Below the pieces are notes generated by a model. That model did no database searches and was not told the origin of the DNA. It saw only the letters and a program-made list of their open reading frames with translations. The position numbers were made by a program, and so were the translations under genes. 64,000 bases of DNA from Bradyrhizobium sp. CB2312 (GTDB lineage: Bacteria > Pseudomonadota > Alphaproteobacteria > Rhizobiales > Xanthobacteraceae): the NCBI RefSeq assembly GCF_029714425.1, contig NZ_CP121668.1:3617501-3681500 (forward strand), written 5' to 3'. Positions 23,743 through 32,586 of the stretch are shown here, in pieces (the stretch's first letter is position 1; each line of letters starts with the position of its first letter).

Positions 23743-24669
23743 GGTCTGTTGATTTTTCCCTTGGAGAGGGACCGGTACCATCAACACAAGCGGGTAGACC
23801 TCGTCCAATCGATCGGGATCGACAGGTTCCAACGTATTCTTTCTGCCCTTCAAGAGTAGCTTCAGAGATCGCCAGATCTTGGAGCGCCCGGTGTCATGCA
23901 TTCGAATGGCATGTAGCTCGTAGCCTGGTATCGAGCGCGCAATATTGACTAGGTTGGGCTGCGCCTTTGTGAAGAGCTCGAAACCCACGAGTGGCCTGTA
24001 TTGCCGCAGAAGTGGCTCAAGCGACTCGATGATCTCCTGCTCCATCCCCTCGACGTCTATCTTGATGAACGCGCGCGATAGTTGGTCCCCGTATTGCGCC
24101 ACGAAATCATGTGCTGATTTGAGTTGGATAGAATATCGATTTCCGAATTTCTCTTCGGAAAGGCCGAATGTCTCCGGCGGCAGCACAGACCTCTCTGCTA
24201 CGCGGCTGATGGAATGCTCGTCCGGAGACTCCTCGAGGGTCACGATTCCCTCGGTCTTGCCCAAACCGAAGTTGTGGCAGGACAAATGCGATATTCGGTT
24301 GCGCAATACATTGGCCTCCAGCACCCGATAGAGGATCGGATGAGGCTCGACCGCTTCCACCCGGCGGAACAGCGGCGCCAGCGCGATGCTGTGGTTACCG
24401 ATGTTCGCGCCGATATCGATCATCAACTCCGTGGTGCCGGAGCGGGAAAGGACGTAGCGTAACGTCTCTATCACGCCCTTTTCGAACAGGCCTTCCGACA
24501 GGATGTGCCGATCGACGGTGCTCGATACTTCGACAAACATCGTTGCGGGCCGCTTGCGGGCATGGCGCGCCAGGAGCGTGAGCAGTCCGAAGCTCGTAAG
24601 ATAGCGGATCGCATCGAAGCCGGGCTTCACCTCGAAGAAGGCGGTACGTTCTATCCTGTTTGACTGCAC
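23740..24669 (-). CDS. FkbM-family methyltransferase
   Basis: A 309-residue SAM methyltransferase. Motif I is ELMIDIGANIGNHSIALAPLF, followed by VEAVEPHPILYRVLEANV and the FkbM signature AFIKIDVEGMEQEIIESLEPLL. The start was set at GTG 24669 because GGGGAGG lies just upstream; an ATG at 24759 would overlap the upstream gene by 109 bases. FkbM proteins O-methylate sugars or polyketides. Here it overlaps the upstream unknown polysaccharide gene by 19 bases, so the two form an operon, and the likely target is a hydroxyl of the glycan. Confidence 0.85.
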   Translation of the reverse strand: MQSNRIERTAFFEVKPGFDAIRYLTSFGLLTLLARHARKRPATMFVEVSSTVDRHILSEGLFEKGVIETLRYVLSRSGTTELMIDIGANIGNHSIALAPLFRRVEAVEPHPILYRVLEANVLRNRISHLSCHNFGLGKTEGIVTLEESPDEHSISRVAERSVLPPETFGLSEEKFGNRYSIQLKSAHDFVAQYGDQLSRAFIKIDVEGMEQEIIESLEPLLRQYRPLVGFELFTKAQPNLVNIARSIPGYELHAIRMHDTGRSKIWRSLKLLLKGRKNTLEPVDPDRLDEVYPLVLMVPVPLQGKNQQT

Positions 24670-26069
24670 TCCACCTCCCCGACGGGTCTCTGGGAGACCG
24701 GCCTCTTTCGCACTGCTTCGAGCAACATCGCGAGATGCTGCGGATCGATCAATGGCCATCGTCGCCCCCCTGCGCGAGGAAAAATCGAGCTGGCAAGACA
24801 GGCTCTGATGAAATCATGCTTCTCGGTCTCCGACAATATCCGCGCCGACCGGAGAGTCGCGACGATAGTTTCGGCCCAACTGTCGATCGACGCGAGGTCG
24901 AGATAAACAGCGCCCGACCGCGCAAACCAATAGCTCGTGTTGCTGAAGGTAAATATGGGTTTGTCGCGAAGTGCGGCTTCGATGCCGACGCTGCCGGCGC
25001 CCAGCAGCACCGCATCGCTTCTTGCCATCACCTTCGCTGAATATTCGAGCGGCGGTACCATTACGACATTGGGGATCGATCTGAGCCGCTCGTAGAACAC
25101 CGGGTTGCGCGCCCCGAGCATGTGCGGGTGCTCTTTGATAGCCACCATGCAGCGGCCTGATAGTGCAGCGACGATCTCGACCGTCTTGTTTTCGTAGTCG
25201 ATGATCGATTTGTCCTTGATCCAGTAGTCGATCGCCGCTTCGGGAAAATAGGCCAGCGGCACGAATACGGTTGGAGAGGACGACTTCTTCTGCAGGGAGG
25301 TTAGCTCGGATTGCCAGTCGTCGCTGAAGCAATTCGCGGATGGAAAATCCCGAATTCTGCGCCGCTCAGCCAGATAGGGAGTTATCGCATAATGTACGTG
25401 AAGAGGATCGCGCTCCAGATATCCCTTGGCGAGAAAGACGATGCGCTTGACATAGTAGCGACCAATGCCGAGCACGTGGCGGCGCAGCGAATAGTTCAGG
25501 CGTTGGTTGTAATCCTGCCGGAAGAACGGCTTCACCACGGCGGCAATGGCTTTCTCGACCTCCTGCGAAGACGGAATCCTGATGTCAAATGCATCGCCGT
25601 TCGCAGAGCTGGTGAGCTGGAGAAGGCCCGGAAATAGCGAGTAGGCATAGCCCACGAACCGAATGCCGCGCCGTCGGGCGAGGATGCTCAGCAGATGCGT
25701 CACGTATTCGTCCACCCAGTGGCAGATGACGGCCTCGGGATTCAAGCGGTCCAGCCACTCCTGGAGCGTAGCCGCCATTGCATGAAGTCGTCGCTCGGCG
25801 TCCTCCCGGTCCAAGTTGCGCAGGAGGCGGCAGCGCCGAATGCAATCGTCGCTTTGATCTGCATCCAGCAGCGTCGGAGGCCGCCCGGATCGCAAATGGC
25901 GGTAGAAGGCCTCTCGCGTGTCGGCAGTCCCCTTTTTCCTGCCGTCCGTGAGAAAGAACAGCTTCTCCCCGCGCGGGAGCGCAGCGAAATTGGCCTTGAA
26001 ATCGTCGACCAGATACGGACGACAAAAAACAAGGATTCCAGAGGGATCTGATGAGGCTGCTTCGGTCAA
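24651..26069 (-). CDS. Predicted GT-B-fold polysaccharide synthesis protein, family not recognised
   Basis: A 472-residue cytosolic protein. The N-terminal half begins SGILVFCRPYLVDDFKANFAALPRGEKLFFLTDG, and CHWVDEYVTHLLSILARRRGIRFVGYAYSLFPG looks like a nucleotide-fold strand and helix. The C-terminal half has VAIKEHPHMLGARNPVFYERLRSIPNVVMVPP followed by SDAVLLGAGSVGIEAALRDKPIFTFS. This resembles the donor half of capsule-synthesis (KpsS/KpsC) or CDP-glycerol transferase-like GT-B enzymes. The HPHM and GSVGIEA segments suggest sugar-nucleotide handling. It starts the two-gene operon with the FkbM methyltransferase. Confidence 0.6.
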   Translation of the reverse strand: MTEAASSDPSGILVFCRPYLVDDFKANFAALPRGEKLFFLTDGRKKGTADTREAFYRHLRSGRPPTLLDADQSDDCIRRCRLLRNLDREDAERRLHAMAATLQEWLDRLNPEAVICHWVDEYVTHLLSILARRRGIRFVGYAYSLFPGLLQLTSSANGDAFDIRIPSSQEVEKAIAAVVKPFFRQDYNQRLNYSLRRHVLGIGRYYVKRIVFLAKGYLERDPLHVHYAITPYLAERRRIRDFPSANCFSDDWQSELTSLQKKSSSPTVFVPLAYFPEAAIDYWIKDKSIIDYENKTVEIVAALSGRCMVAIKEHPHMLGARNPVFYERLRSIPNVVMVPPLEYSAKVMARSDAVLLGAGSVGIEAALRDKPIFTFSNTSYWFARSGAVYLDLASIDSWAETIVATLRSARILSETEKHDFIRACLASSIFPRAGGRRWPLIDPQHLAMLLEAVRKRPVSQRPVGEVECSQTG

Positions 26070-26248
26070 CGGAGGTTACCTGCACTTTCCGGAATTGGCG
26101 TTTGCCATCGGCAGCCTGCCGGGGCTTTACTCACTGCGACGCAATCCGCTAAACATTGGAAGCAGTCAAAGTCAAGCGAGAGGATCAGGGTGTTTGTCAG
26201 CTCACATGTGCGGGAATCATCACGTTTGCGCTGCGCTGGTCGGCGCTA

Positions 26249-26797
26249 ATGTCCTATTCCGAACTTGGCGCTCGCTCGCTGCTCGACGCTGACTGGCAAC
26301 GGTTGATGGTTGCAATGGGCAAGCCATACCGAAACCGGAAATGGACGGACGCGTTTTCGCCCAGGTTCGCCCATATCGTACTGATTCGGTGGGCTTATGC
26401 CTTCCACAGATCGGGCTGGCGCCGGCTCGGAAAACTGACATCCCTGTTGAACTTTGGCCTGTTCGGCATGGAAATCCCGAGCAGTCTCGAAATTGGCCCT
26501 GGCCTGATCATACCACACACGAATGGAATTATCCTCGGCGCGGCGCGGATAGGGGCCAATGTGACCATCTACCAACAGGTGACGCTGGGGGCGAAAATGG
26601 CCGACTGGGACTACGACCTGGCCCAAAGGCCGGTGGTCGAGGATGGCGCTACCATCGCTGCCGGCGCCAAGGTGCTGGGGCCCGTTGTCCTGGGGAGCAG
26701 ATGTGTGGTCGGCGCGAACGCCGTGGTACTCAGCGACGTAAACCCAGGAGCGGTCGTGGGCGGAGTTCCCGCCCGCGTGCTCTCGTCCGAGAGGTGA
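26249..26797 (+). CDS. Serine acetyltransferase-like left-handed beta-helix acyltransferase
   Basis: A 182-residue hexapeptide-repeat enzyme. After an N-terminal helical region it shows LEIGPGLIIPHTNGIILGAARIGANVTIYQQVTLGAK and VVEDGATIAAGAKVLGPVVLGSRCVVGANAVVLSDVNPGAVVGGVPARVL, matching CysE-type acetyltransferases. The catalytic His in PHTNG is present, whereas the usual GHP/D signature of true serine acetyltransferases is not obvious. In polysaccharide clusters such proteins usually O-acetylate sugars. ATG 26249 was preferred; a TTG at 26156 would add 31 residues of unrelated composition. Confidence 0.75.
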   Translation: MSYSELGARSLLDADWQRLMVAMGKPYRNRKWTDAFSPRFAHIVLIRWAYAFHRSGWRRLGKLTSLLNFGLFGMEIPSSLEIGPGLIIPHTNGIILGAARIGANVTIYQQVTLGAKMADWDYDLAQRPVVEDGATIAAGAKVLGPVVLGSRCVVGANAVVLSDVNPGAVVGGVPARVLSSER

Positions 26798-26841
26798 TCG
26801 GGAGCTTCTCGGCTGCCGCGCTCGGGTGCGTGACTACAGGC

Positions 26842-27744
26842 CTAGCGAAGGTAGACTCGATTTACATATGGATCGAGCGCGACACCATTTTGCTCCGGCG
26901 TAAACTTTGCGACAGGCCGCTTGGGGCCGCCAACATATTCGACGAGAGAATAAAGGACCTGAAAAAGCAGACGGGTTCGCGTCTTTGGCGGGACACCGCG
27001 GTGAATGCCATAAGTGTTTTCGAGGAACGCAGTGCCGGCGGGTCCGGAAAAGGACAACATATTCTCCCTGCCGAACTCGCGGGCAACTTCCTCTTCCGAA
27101 AGCCTGCGGATGTTTGTCAGCTTGTCGATGTTGTGTGTGCCGCGCACAAAAGCGTGGGGACCTGACTCGTCGTCGACATCCGTCAAATAGATGAACAATT
27201 TGACGAAGCGATAGTCGTCGACATCGCGATGATAAAGTTCTGCTTCCTGGGCGCGCTCGCCGTGCGCGATGGACCACCAGGCGGCCATCAAGCTGATCGT
27301 CGGCTTGGCGCCGAGAACGTCCGCCACTGCGGAGAGCACGATAGGGTTGTTGGCTATGGCCAAAGCGTGGGGACAGCTAACGACGTCGAGGTGATCAAAG
27401 TGCGCAACGTGGGTGCCTTTTGGCGCGCCGTCCGGCACATTGAATTTGCCGAGATCGGGACGATACGGGTCAAAGGCGAGACAGGCCTCAAAATATCGAC
27501 GAATGTCGCTGACCTGCTGCGGCGATACCAACTCGGGAAGCATGGCATAGCCCTCGACGTTCAAGCGCTCGAATGTGTCGAAGGCCTGTGGCAGATTCAC
27601 GTAGCTGGGAAGCCGAGCGACAATGCGGTCCGCGGCCGCATTTCTCTCCTTGAGGCCAACCACGCGACGTTGGAGGTACATGTGCCGGTACCGAGGATCG
27701 TAGAGAAACTTCGCCCTGTTGCTGATCGCAGACTTAATTCCCAT
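26842..27744 (-). CDS. Phytanoyl-CoA dioxygenase (PhyH) family protein
   Basis: A 300-residue Fe(II)/2-oxoglutarate dioxygenase. The metal motif HxD appears as ELYHRDVDDYRFVKLFIYLTDVDDESGPHAFVRGTHN, with the distal histidine and arginine in YGIHRGVPPKTRTRLLFQV. Family members hydroxylate lipids, sugars or small molecules. Its place in a glycan cluster suggests hydroxylation of a sugar or lipid carrier, but that is inference. It is convergent with the acetyltransferase gene and follows the flippase gene by 57 bases on the same strand. Confidence 0.85.
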   Translation of the reverse strand: MGIKSAISNRAKFLYDPRYRHMYLQRRVVGLKERNAAADRIVARLPSYVNLPQAFDTFERLNVEGYAMLPELVSPQQVSDIRRYFEACLAFDPYRPDLGKFNVPDGAPKGTHVAHFDHLDVVSCPHALAIANNPIVLSAVADVLGAKPTISLMAAWWSIAHGERAQEAELYHRDVDDYRFVKLFIYLTDVDDESGPHAFVRGTHNIDKLTNIRRLSEEEVAREFGRENMLSFSGPAGTAFLENTYGIHRGVPPKTRTRLLFQVLYSLVEYVGGPKRPVAKFTPEQNGVALDPYVNRVYLR

Positions 27745-27801
27745 TTAATTCCCGTTCCATGATTTGCCCGCTGCGCAGAGTAGAATGCTGGAATCTCCTG
27801 G

Positions 27802-29061
27802 TCAATCAGCAGGGCGGGTCGTCATCGCTGCTCGATCCCTTCGCGCGACCATGGTAATTGCGACGGTCATCTGGGCCGCTCGCGCGCAACCCATCGACAG
27901 CATGTAGGCCTCGAATCCCAACTGGAAGAACGAGACAACGAGAAAGAGTGCTGTCCAGACAAGTACAAAGACCACCGCTCCGGCGAAGACTGCTCGCTCG
28001 CTGTCGAGCGCGATGAGGGCCCAATCGAAGACGGGGCTGATCTGAAGCGTCAGAGCCATAACGGTCAGGACTGCGTCGGACCAGGAGAGCCGGTATTTTG
28101 CCCAATATATGTCGGGATAGACCTGGTTCAGCAGTAGGAAGGAAGCCGCTGCTCCGACCGCCATGAAGACTGCCACTTCGGCCGAGCGCGCCATCGCGGC
28201 TTTGAGGATGCCGCCACGCTGGGCAAGTCTCGTACGAATAAAGTCCGGCCCCCATTTCTGAACAAATATGCTAGTCACAGTGTAGGCCGCGCTTAACCAG
28301 ATGCTAAGAAACGCATATTTCGCGCTATCAATTCCTGATGCGGAATGAAGTACCCAGCTTCGGTCGAAGCTGATCGGGATAAGCGCGGTACTCATCGCTG
28401 CAAAGAGCCAGACGCCATCTGCCTCCCGGCTGACGAAGGAATCCTTGTCGCTTACAACGAGATTCGGAACTTTGGCCCGCGAACGAATGATTGCCCGAAA
28501 ATAGAGGAGTACGGCAACGCCGATCAGTGCAGAAGACGCGGCTTCCGCCCACAGGCCCGCCTCCCAGTTGAACAGCGATGCAAACGTCGCGCAGAACACC
28601 AAGGCGCAAACCGCGCGCAACATCGTCGCAGCGCTCATTGCGAACAGTTTATCGTACGCCCTGAACAATGAAGCTGAAATCGCGAAGGCATTCGTGGCGA
28701 ACGCGAGCACGGCAACGGCGGAAGCCACGGTCGTCATTCGTGGTCCGTAGACGACGAGCGCGATCAGGGTAAGGATGCCCAACGCTGCCAGATGTCTCCA
28801 GGCGAGTTTTCGTACGTCCCATCCAAGTGTGCGGCGCAGTTCATCGGAGCGGCCGAACGCGACCAGGCGTGTGAATTTCTTGACCATGCCCTCGGCAAGG
28901 CCAAAGCTAATTGCGCTTGCTGCGAGACTCACGAAAGCAAACGCCGCTGAATATTGAGCAAAGTCCCCCGGTGATAGCATGCCTGCTAGAATCGCAGACT
29001 TGCCGAGGGTTACCACGCTCGCCAATGCCATGAGCGTGAAGAAGATGTAGTGGGACTTCAC
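27802..29061 (-). CDS. Wzx-like polysaccharide flippase
   Basis: A 419-residue membrane protein with about 12 hydrophobic segments. The N-terminal HYIFFTLMALASVVTLGKSAILAGMLSPGDFAQYSAAFAFVSLAASAISFGLAEGMVKKFTRL is typical of Wzx/MATE-like flippases. The start is GTG 29061, overlapping the stop of the upstream acetyltransferase gene as GTGA. It should flip the lipid-linked repeat unit of the island's polymer, working with the Wzy-like protein at 29621. A second flippase of the same class lies at 7831. Confidence 0.82.
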   Translation of the reverse strand: MKSHYIFFTLMALASVVTLGKSAILAGMLSPGDFAQYSAAFAFVSLAASAISFGLAEGMVKKFTRLVAFGRSDELRRTLGWDVRKLAWRHLAALGILTLIALVVYGPRMTTVASAVAVLAFATNAFAISASLFRAYDKLFAMSAATMLRAVCALVFCATFASLFNWEAGLWAEAASSALIGVAVLLYFRAIIRSRAKVPNLVVSDKDSFVSREADGVWLFAAMSTALIPISFDRSWVLHSASGIDSAKYAFLSIWLSAAYTVTSIFVQKWGPDFIRTRLAQRGGILKAAMARSAEVAVFMAVGAAASFLLLNQVYPDIYWAKYRLSWSDAVLTVMALTLQISPVFDWALIALDSERAVFAGAVVFVLVWTALFLVVSFFQLGFEAYMLSMGCARAAQMTVAITMVARRDRAAMTTRPAD

Positions 29062-29579
29062 CCTTTTGACTTCGGAAAGGTTTTCGCCGGACAACCGATT
29101 GCGATAGAATTCGGAGGAACATCTTTTGTGACGACCGCACCGGCGCCAACGACGGAGCCTTCACCAATAGTTACACCCGCAAGGACGGTTGACCGATATC
29201 CAAGCCAGACACCCTTTCCGAGAACAATCGGTTTGGACACATGCGAATAGGGTAACGGGCCGCCGATATCGAGACCGCCAGTCTCAACGCAGGCGCCCTC
29301 GGATAGCCTTACATAATCACCCATTGTGATGCCTCCCATCGCTCCCAGGACACAATTAGGGCCGATCCGAATACTGTGGCCTAGTACAATGCGGTCAGGA
29401 TACTTGACGCGGCAATTCCAGAATATATACGTATCCTTTCTCCATGAATCTGGCCATAAATAGCTGGAATAAGCTCGATTGGCTATTCCTTCGGCGGCCG
29501 AGTGCACTTTGGCAAGGGCGCGCATTAGGCCTCGTGAGCCGCTTGTCGCGAAGACGCGTGTGATCATTATTTTCGTCAT
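29058..29579 (-). CDS. Hexapeptide-repeat O-acetyltransferase (CatB/LacA-like)
   Basis: A 173-residue left-handed beta-helix enzyme: VLGHSIRIGPNCVLGAMGGITMGDYVRLSEGACVETGGLDIGG, then SKPIVLGKGVWLGYRSTVLAGVTIGEGSVVGAGAVVTKDVPPNSIAIGCPAK. The histidine in PYSHVSKPIVLG fits the catalytic position of maltose/xenobiotic acetyltransferases. It is the first gene of an operon with the flippase and the dioxygenase and would O-acetylate a sugar of the repeat unit. Only about 41 bases separate its start from the divergent Wzy gene. Confidence 0.85.
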   Translation of the reverse strand: MTKIMITRVFATSGSRGLMRALAKVHSAAEGIANRAYSSYLWPDSWRKDTYIFWNCRVKYPDRIVLGHSIRIGPNCVLGAMGGITMGDYVRLSEGACVETGGLDIGGPLPYSHVSKPIVLGKGVWLGYRSTVLAGVTIGEGSVVGAGAVVTKDVPPNSIAIGCPAKTFPKSKG

Positions 29580-29620
29580 GGTCCTGCCATAGTATCAGTA
29601 GCGCTAGTTCGATATCAATC

Positions 29621-31021
29621 ATGGACAATATGCCGGCTTTTTACATCAGCTGTCGCCTGTTGATTACTCTTGTCGCTGGAACTCTGCTTGTTCCGTTGGC
29701 CTTAGTCCTAAGCCTCCGATACATGACTGCATATGGCACGTGGCCATCCATTAGCGTCGGTTCTTGCGCTTTCTTTCTCGGATGGTATCTCGCGTTCTTT
29801 CTGGGGTTTTTCCTTCCGGTCCGATGGAAATCTACGATCGGCTGGAACGCGGCCGACCAGAAAATCTGGGATACAAACTTTTGGGTAATCAGTCTCTCAT
29901 GTGCCGCAGCCGTCGGTGCGGGACTCATGACCTATAATTTCGCGATTGTTCGCGGCTTTGGATTTGATGTCCAGGTAACAGAATTGCGTTCGATGGTGAT
30001 CGACGCTGCGTCTGCAGGCTATGTCGGTTCATGGTTGGGAGGGGTGGGCCGGCTTCTCATCTCTGCAATTGCGGTCGCGTGGATTGTCGCTTGTTTGAAA
30101 TGGAGAGATCTTTCGGCGCAGGCTCTGACATTGCTGCTAATCTCAACGACAGTCGTCTTTGCTTACCAAGCGAAATTTGAGGGAGGACGATTCTTTTCTT
30201 CAGCCATTCTGCTGGCGGCTTTTTTTGCAACGATCGGTTTCTTTGTTTCGGACGTCACGCGAGAGCGCCGCGTCAACATTCTCGCCGTCCGACCAACGCA
30301 CGTCGCGCCCGTCGCGATCTTGTTGCTGATGTTGGTCGGAGTAACTTCCTATAGTGAGCTGGTTTTCGTTTCTCGTGGCGCCCGATCCGCGCAAAGCTTC
30401 GCTCAGCTGAAGGCAGCCGACGCTCCGGCTGCAAAAAAGGTCGAGCAAATAGTCGGGGTGGAGAGACTTGCAGATGATCAACATCCCCTTGCCATTGCCT
30501 ATCTGCAGTATGCTGCCAACTTCGCTATCGATCTCTCATCTGCTCGCGATTCTCAAAGAATCGCAACGAGCTATGGCCAAGCGATGGCCTGGATCTACCT
30601 TACGCAAGGAATTGGCGAATTCGACAGAATTTTCCGCATCGAAAACCTACGCCACTCCTCGGGTTTCTACCAGTTTTCGCAAATCGCACAGGTGCTGAGC
30701 AAGCTGACTGGTGCCGACATGCGCTACGCAAACAATCTATCGAACTACGGCACGTACATCACACTGCCGGGTGCGCTCTATGTCGATTTCGGTACGGTCC
30801 TGGCGCTCGTTCTTGCAGCTCTCTCGGGGATCTGTTTGCGCGCCGGTGTTGAATCAATGTTCGCGGGCGCCGCGACCTTTTTGGCCATTCTGGCGCCGAT
30901 TCTCTTTGTGATCGTTGCTACGGGACCTGTCACCACATTGGTGACCAATCTCTGGCCGTGCGCTTTCTGGATAGCGCTCACGCAGATTCCGATCTCCACG
31001 AAATCCCTTGGATCGAGATGA
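29621..31021 (+). CDS. Wzy-like O-antigen/polysaccharide polymerase
   Basis: A 466-residue membrane protein with about 11 hydrophobic segments and one large periplasmic loop (residues about 245-360, SYSELVFVSRGARSAQSFAQLKAAD through GFYQFSQIAQVLSKLTG). This topology is the mark of Wzy polymerases, which link lipid-bound repeat units. Sequence conservation in Wzy is low, so the call rests on topology and context (Wzx divergent, glycosyltransferases nearby). AT content is visibly higher than in neighbouring housekeeping genes. Its TGA stop overlaps a small ORF start as ATGA. Confidence 0.7.
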   Translation: MDNMPAFYISCRLLITLVAGTLLVPLALVLSLRYMTAYGTWPSISVGSCAFFLGWYLAFFLGFFLPVRWKSTIGWNAADQKIWDTNFWVISLSCAAAVGAGLMTYNFAIVRGFGFDVQVTELRSMVIDAASAGYVGSWLGGVGRLLISAIAVAWIVACLKWRDLSAQALTLLLISTTVVFAYQAKFEGGRFFSSAILLAAFFATIGFFVSDVTRERRVNILAVRPTHVAPVAILLLMLVGVTSYSELVFVSRGARSAQSFAQLKAADAPAAKKVEQIVGVERLADDQHPLAIAYLQYAANFAIDLSSARDSQRIATSYGQAMAWIYLTQGIGEFDRIFRIENLRHSSGFYQFSQIAQVLSKLTGADMRYANNLSNYGTYITLPGALYVDFGTVLALVLAALSGICLRAGVESMFAGAATFLAILAPILFVIVATGPVTTLVTNLWPCAFWIALTQIPISTKSLGSR

Positions 31022-31200
31022 TTTGCCTCGTGATCGCCCTCTTCGAAGAGCCCCTTATTCTCGCGGAGTATGCTCTTAAGATCTTTGCAGCGCGTTCGTC
31101 TGATAATCGCAGTTGCGAAGAATTGGCCGGGAAAGCTACCCGGCATTCATTGCCTCGGACTGTGGAGGAGACACCGCAGGAACTCGCTACGGTAGGCTAG
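31018..31200 (+). CDS. Possible small membrane protein translationally coupled to the polymerase
   Basis: A 60-residue frame whose ATG overlaps the polymerase stop as ATGA, the arrangement used for coupled genes in this window. The first 22 residues (MICLVIALFEEPLILAEYALKIF) are hydrophobic, followed by a polar tail. Its end overlaps the 3' end of the convergent hisF-like gene by 14 bases. It has no recognised domain and could be chance. Confidence 0.3.
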   Translation: MICLVIALFEEPLILAEYALKIFAARSSDNRSCEELAGKATRHSLPRTVEETPQELATVG

Positions 31201-31969
31201 ACTTGGTCAGCCCTTTGCGAACCGGTATGCCTGCATCCGCCATAAATTTCTTCGCCTCAGCGGGCGTCTTGTCAGTGAAATGAAAAATGCTCGCTGCCGC
31301 CACAGCACTGGCCCCGCAGAGTTTAACGGCATCTACAAAGTGCTGATAGTTTCCTGCGCCGCCTGAAGCAATGACGGGAACGTTCACCGCGCTAACCACT
31401 GCTCCAATTAATTCAAGATCATATCCTTCCATCGTTCCGTCGCGCTCGACCGAAGTGAGCAAGATTTCTCCTGCTCCGAGATCGGCCACTTTTCGCGCAA
31501 AGGACACCGGATCCGTACTTTCTGATTTCGACCCGCATCGGCTCATACACACGTGCGTTCCGTCCTCATTCCGGACAACATCTATGCTGACCACAACACA
31601 CTGAGAACCGAAATAACGCGCGGCCTCCGAGACCAGCTTTGGGTTTTCATGAGCAGCGGTGTTGATGGAGACTTTATCGGCACCAGCTCCGAGTAAGCCG
31701 GCTATCTGGTGTATGTTGGTGATGCCGCCCCCGACCGTTAGGGGAACCGAAACACTCTTACCCAAGCTTCGTACAGTCGCCACATCTGGGTCTCTGCTTT
31801 CGGCAGTTGCAGCAATGTCCAAGAGCGCCAACTCATCGACATCCCTCTTGTCATATATCTTGATGGCCGGCAAAATCGAGCCAACGCGCCGCCAGCTATC
31901 AAAGCCAATGCCTTTGACCAGCCCATGTCCCTTCCACAGCAACGTTGGGATGATGCGGACCTTGAGCAC
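31187..31969 (-). CDS. HisF-like subunit of the sugar-amidation complex (HisF2/WbuZ type)
   Basis: A 260-residue TIM-barrel related to imidazole glycerol phosphate synthase subunit HisF. The second catalytic aspartate is kept (VVVSIDVVRNEDG), but the first, Asp11 in the standard CLDV motif, is replaced: the sequence is RIIPTLLWKGHGLVKG. The enzyme is therefore unlikely to make histidine. In Pseudomonas aeruginosa, HisF2 and HisH2 feed ammonia to WbpG for acetamidino-sugar formation. The GTG start lies two bases after the hisH stop, and wbpG and hisH precede it in the operon. Confidence 0.88.
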   Translation of the reverse strand: MLKVRIIPTLLWKGHGLVKGIGFDSWRRVGSILPAIKIYDKRDVDELALLDIAATAESRDPDVATVRSLGKSVSVPLTVGGGITNIHQIAGLLGAGADKVSINTAAHENPKLVSEAARYFGSQCVVVSIDVVRNEDGTHVCMSRCGSKSESTDPVSFARKVADLGAGEILLTSVERDGTMEGYDLELIGAVVSAVNVPVIASGGAGNYQHFVDAVKLCGASAVAAASIFHFTDKTPAEAKKFMADAGIPVRKGLTKSSLP

Positions 31970-31971
31970 GC

Positions 31972-32586
31972 CTAAACCTCTAAAAAGTTCTGTATTACGC
32001 GCGCGCCCGCCGTTGAACTCTTCTCGGGATGGAATTGAGCTCCAAAAATGTGCCCGCGCTCAATCGCAGAAGTAAACGGATGGCCATACTTGGTCGTGGC
32101 AGCGGTGCTGGAGGTATCCTTGGGCTCGAACGCAAAGCTGTGGACGAAATAGAAGTCGGTCCCGGACGCAATGCTCAGAAATAGGACGCTGTCGTTCATT
32201 GGATAGACGCTGTTCCACCCAACGTGAGGAATTCGAAGTGACGAATCCTTGGCCCTCAATGCGGTGACGCGACCCTTGATGAGGCCAAGACCGTTCGTGA
32301 TGCCGCCTTCCTCACTCTCGTCCGCAAGGAGCTGCATACCCAGGCAGATGCCCAAAAGCGGCATTTTACGATTCAGGACAGCATCACGTATCGGCCCCAC
32401 CCATCTGAATTCAGTCAAGTTGGCCATGGCCGCTGCGAAAGCTCCCACGCCGGGCAATATGAGCTTGTCTACCTGATTAATATCGCCTGGCTCGTCGAGG
32501 ACTACGGGAGTAGTACCCAGTCTCGCAAGCGAATTGCAGACCGAGGCGATATTGCCCATTCCATAGTTGATAATGCCAACGTTCAT
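31972..32586 (-). CDS. HisH-like glutamine amidotransferase for sugar amidation
   Basis: A 204-residue class I glutaminase. The catalytic cysteine is in LLGICLGMQLL, and the His-Glu pair in AQFHPEKSSTAGARVIQNFL. It releases ammonia from glutamine for its HisF-like partner. Its ATG overlaps the WbpG/PseA stop as ATGA and its stop lies two bases before hisF, so the three form one translational unit. A role in histidine synthesis is unlikely, given the partner's lost catalytic residue and the sugar context. Confidence 0.88.
   Translation of the reverse strand: MNVGIINYGMGNIASVCNSLARLGTTPVVLDEPGDINQVDKLILPGVGAFAAAMANLTEFRWVGPIRDAVLNRKMPLLGICLGMQLLADESEEGGITNGLGLIKGRVTALRAKDSSLRIPHVGWNSVYPMNDSVLFLSIASGTDFYFVHSFAFEPKDTSSTAATTKYGHPFTSAIERGHIFGAQFHPEKSSTAGARVIQNFLEV

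Noticed and set aside
31187..32586. Histidine biosynthesis genes hisH and hisF
   Set aside because: The HisF-like protein lacks its first catalytic aspartate and both genes are coupled to a sugar amidotransferase, so histidine synthesis is unlikely.
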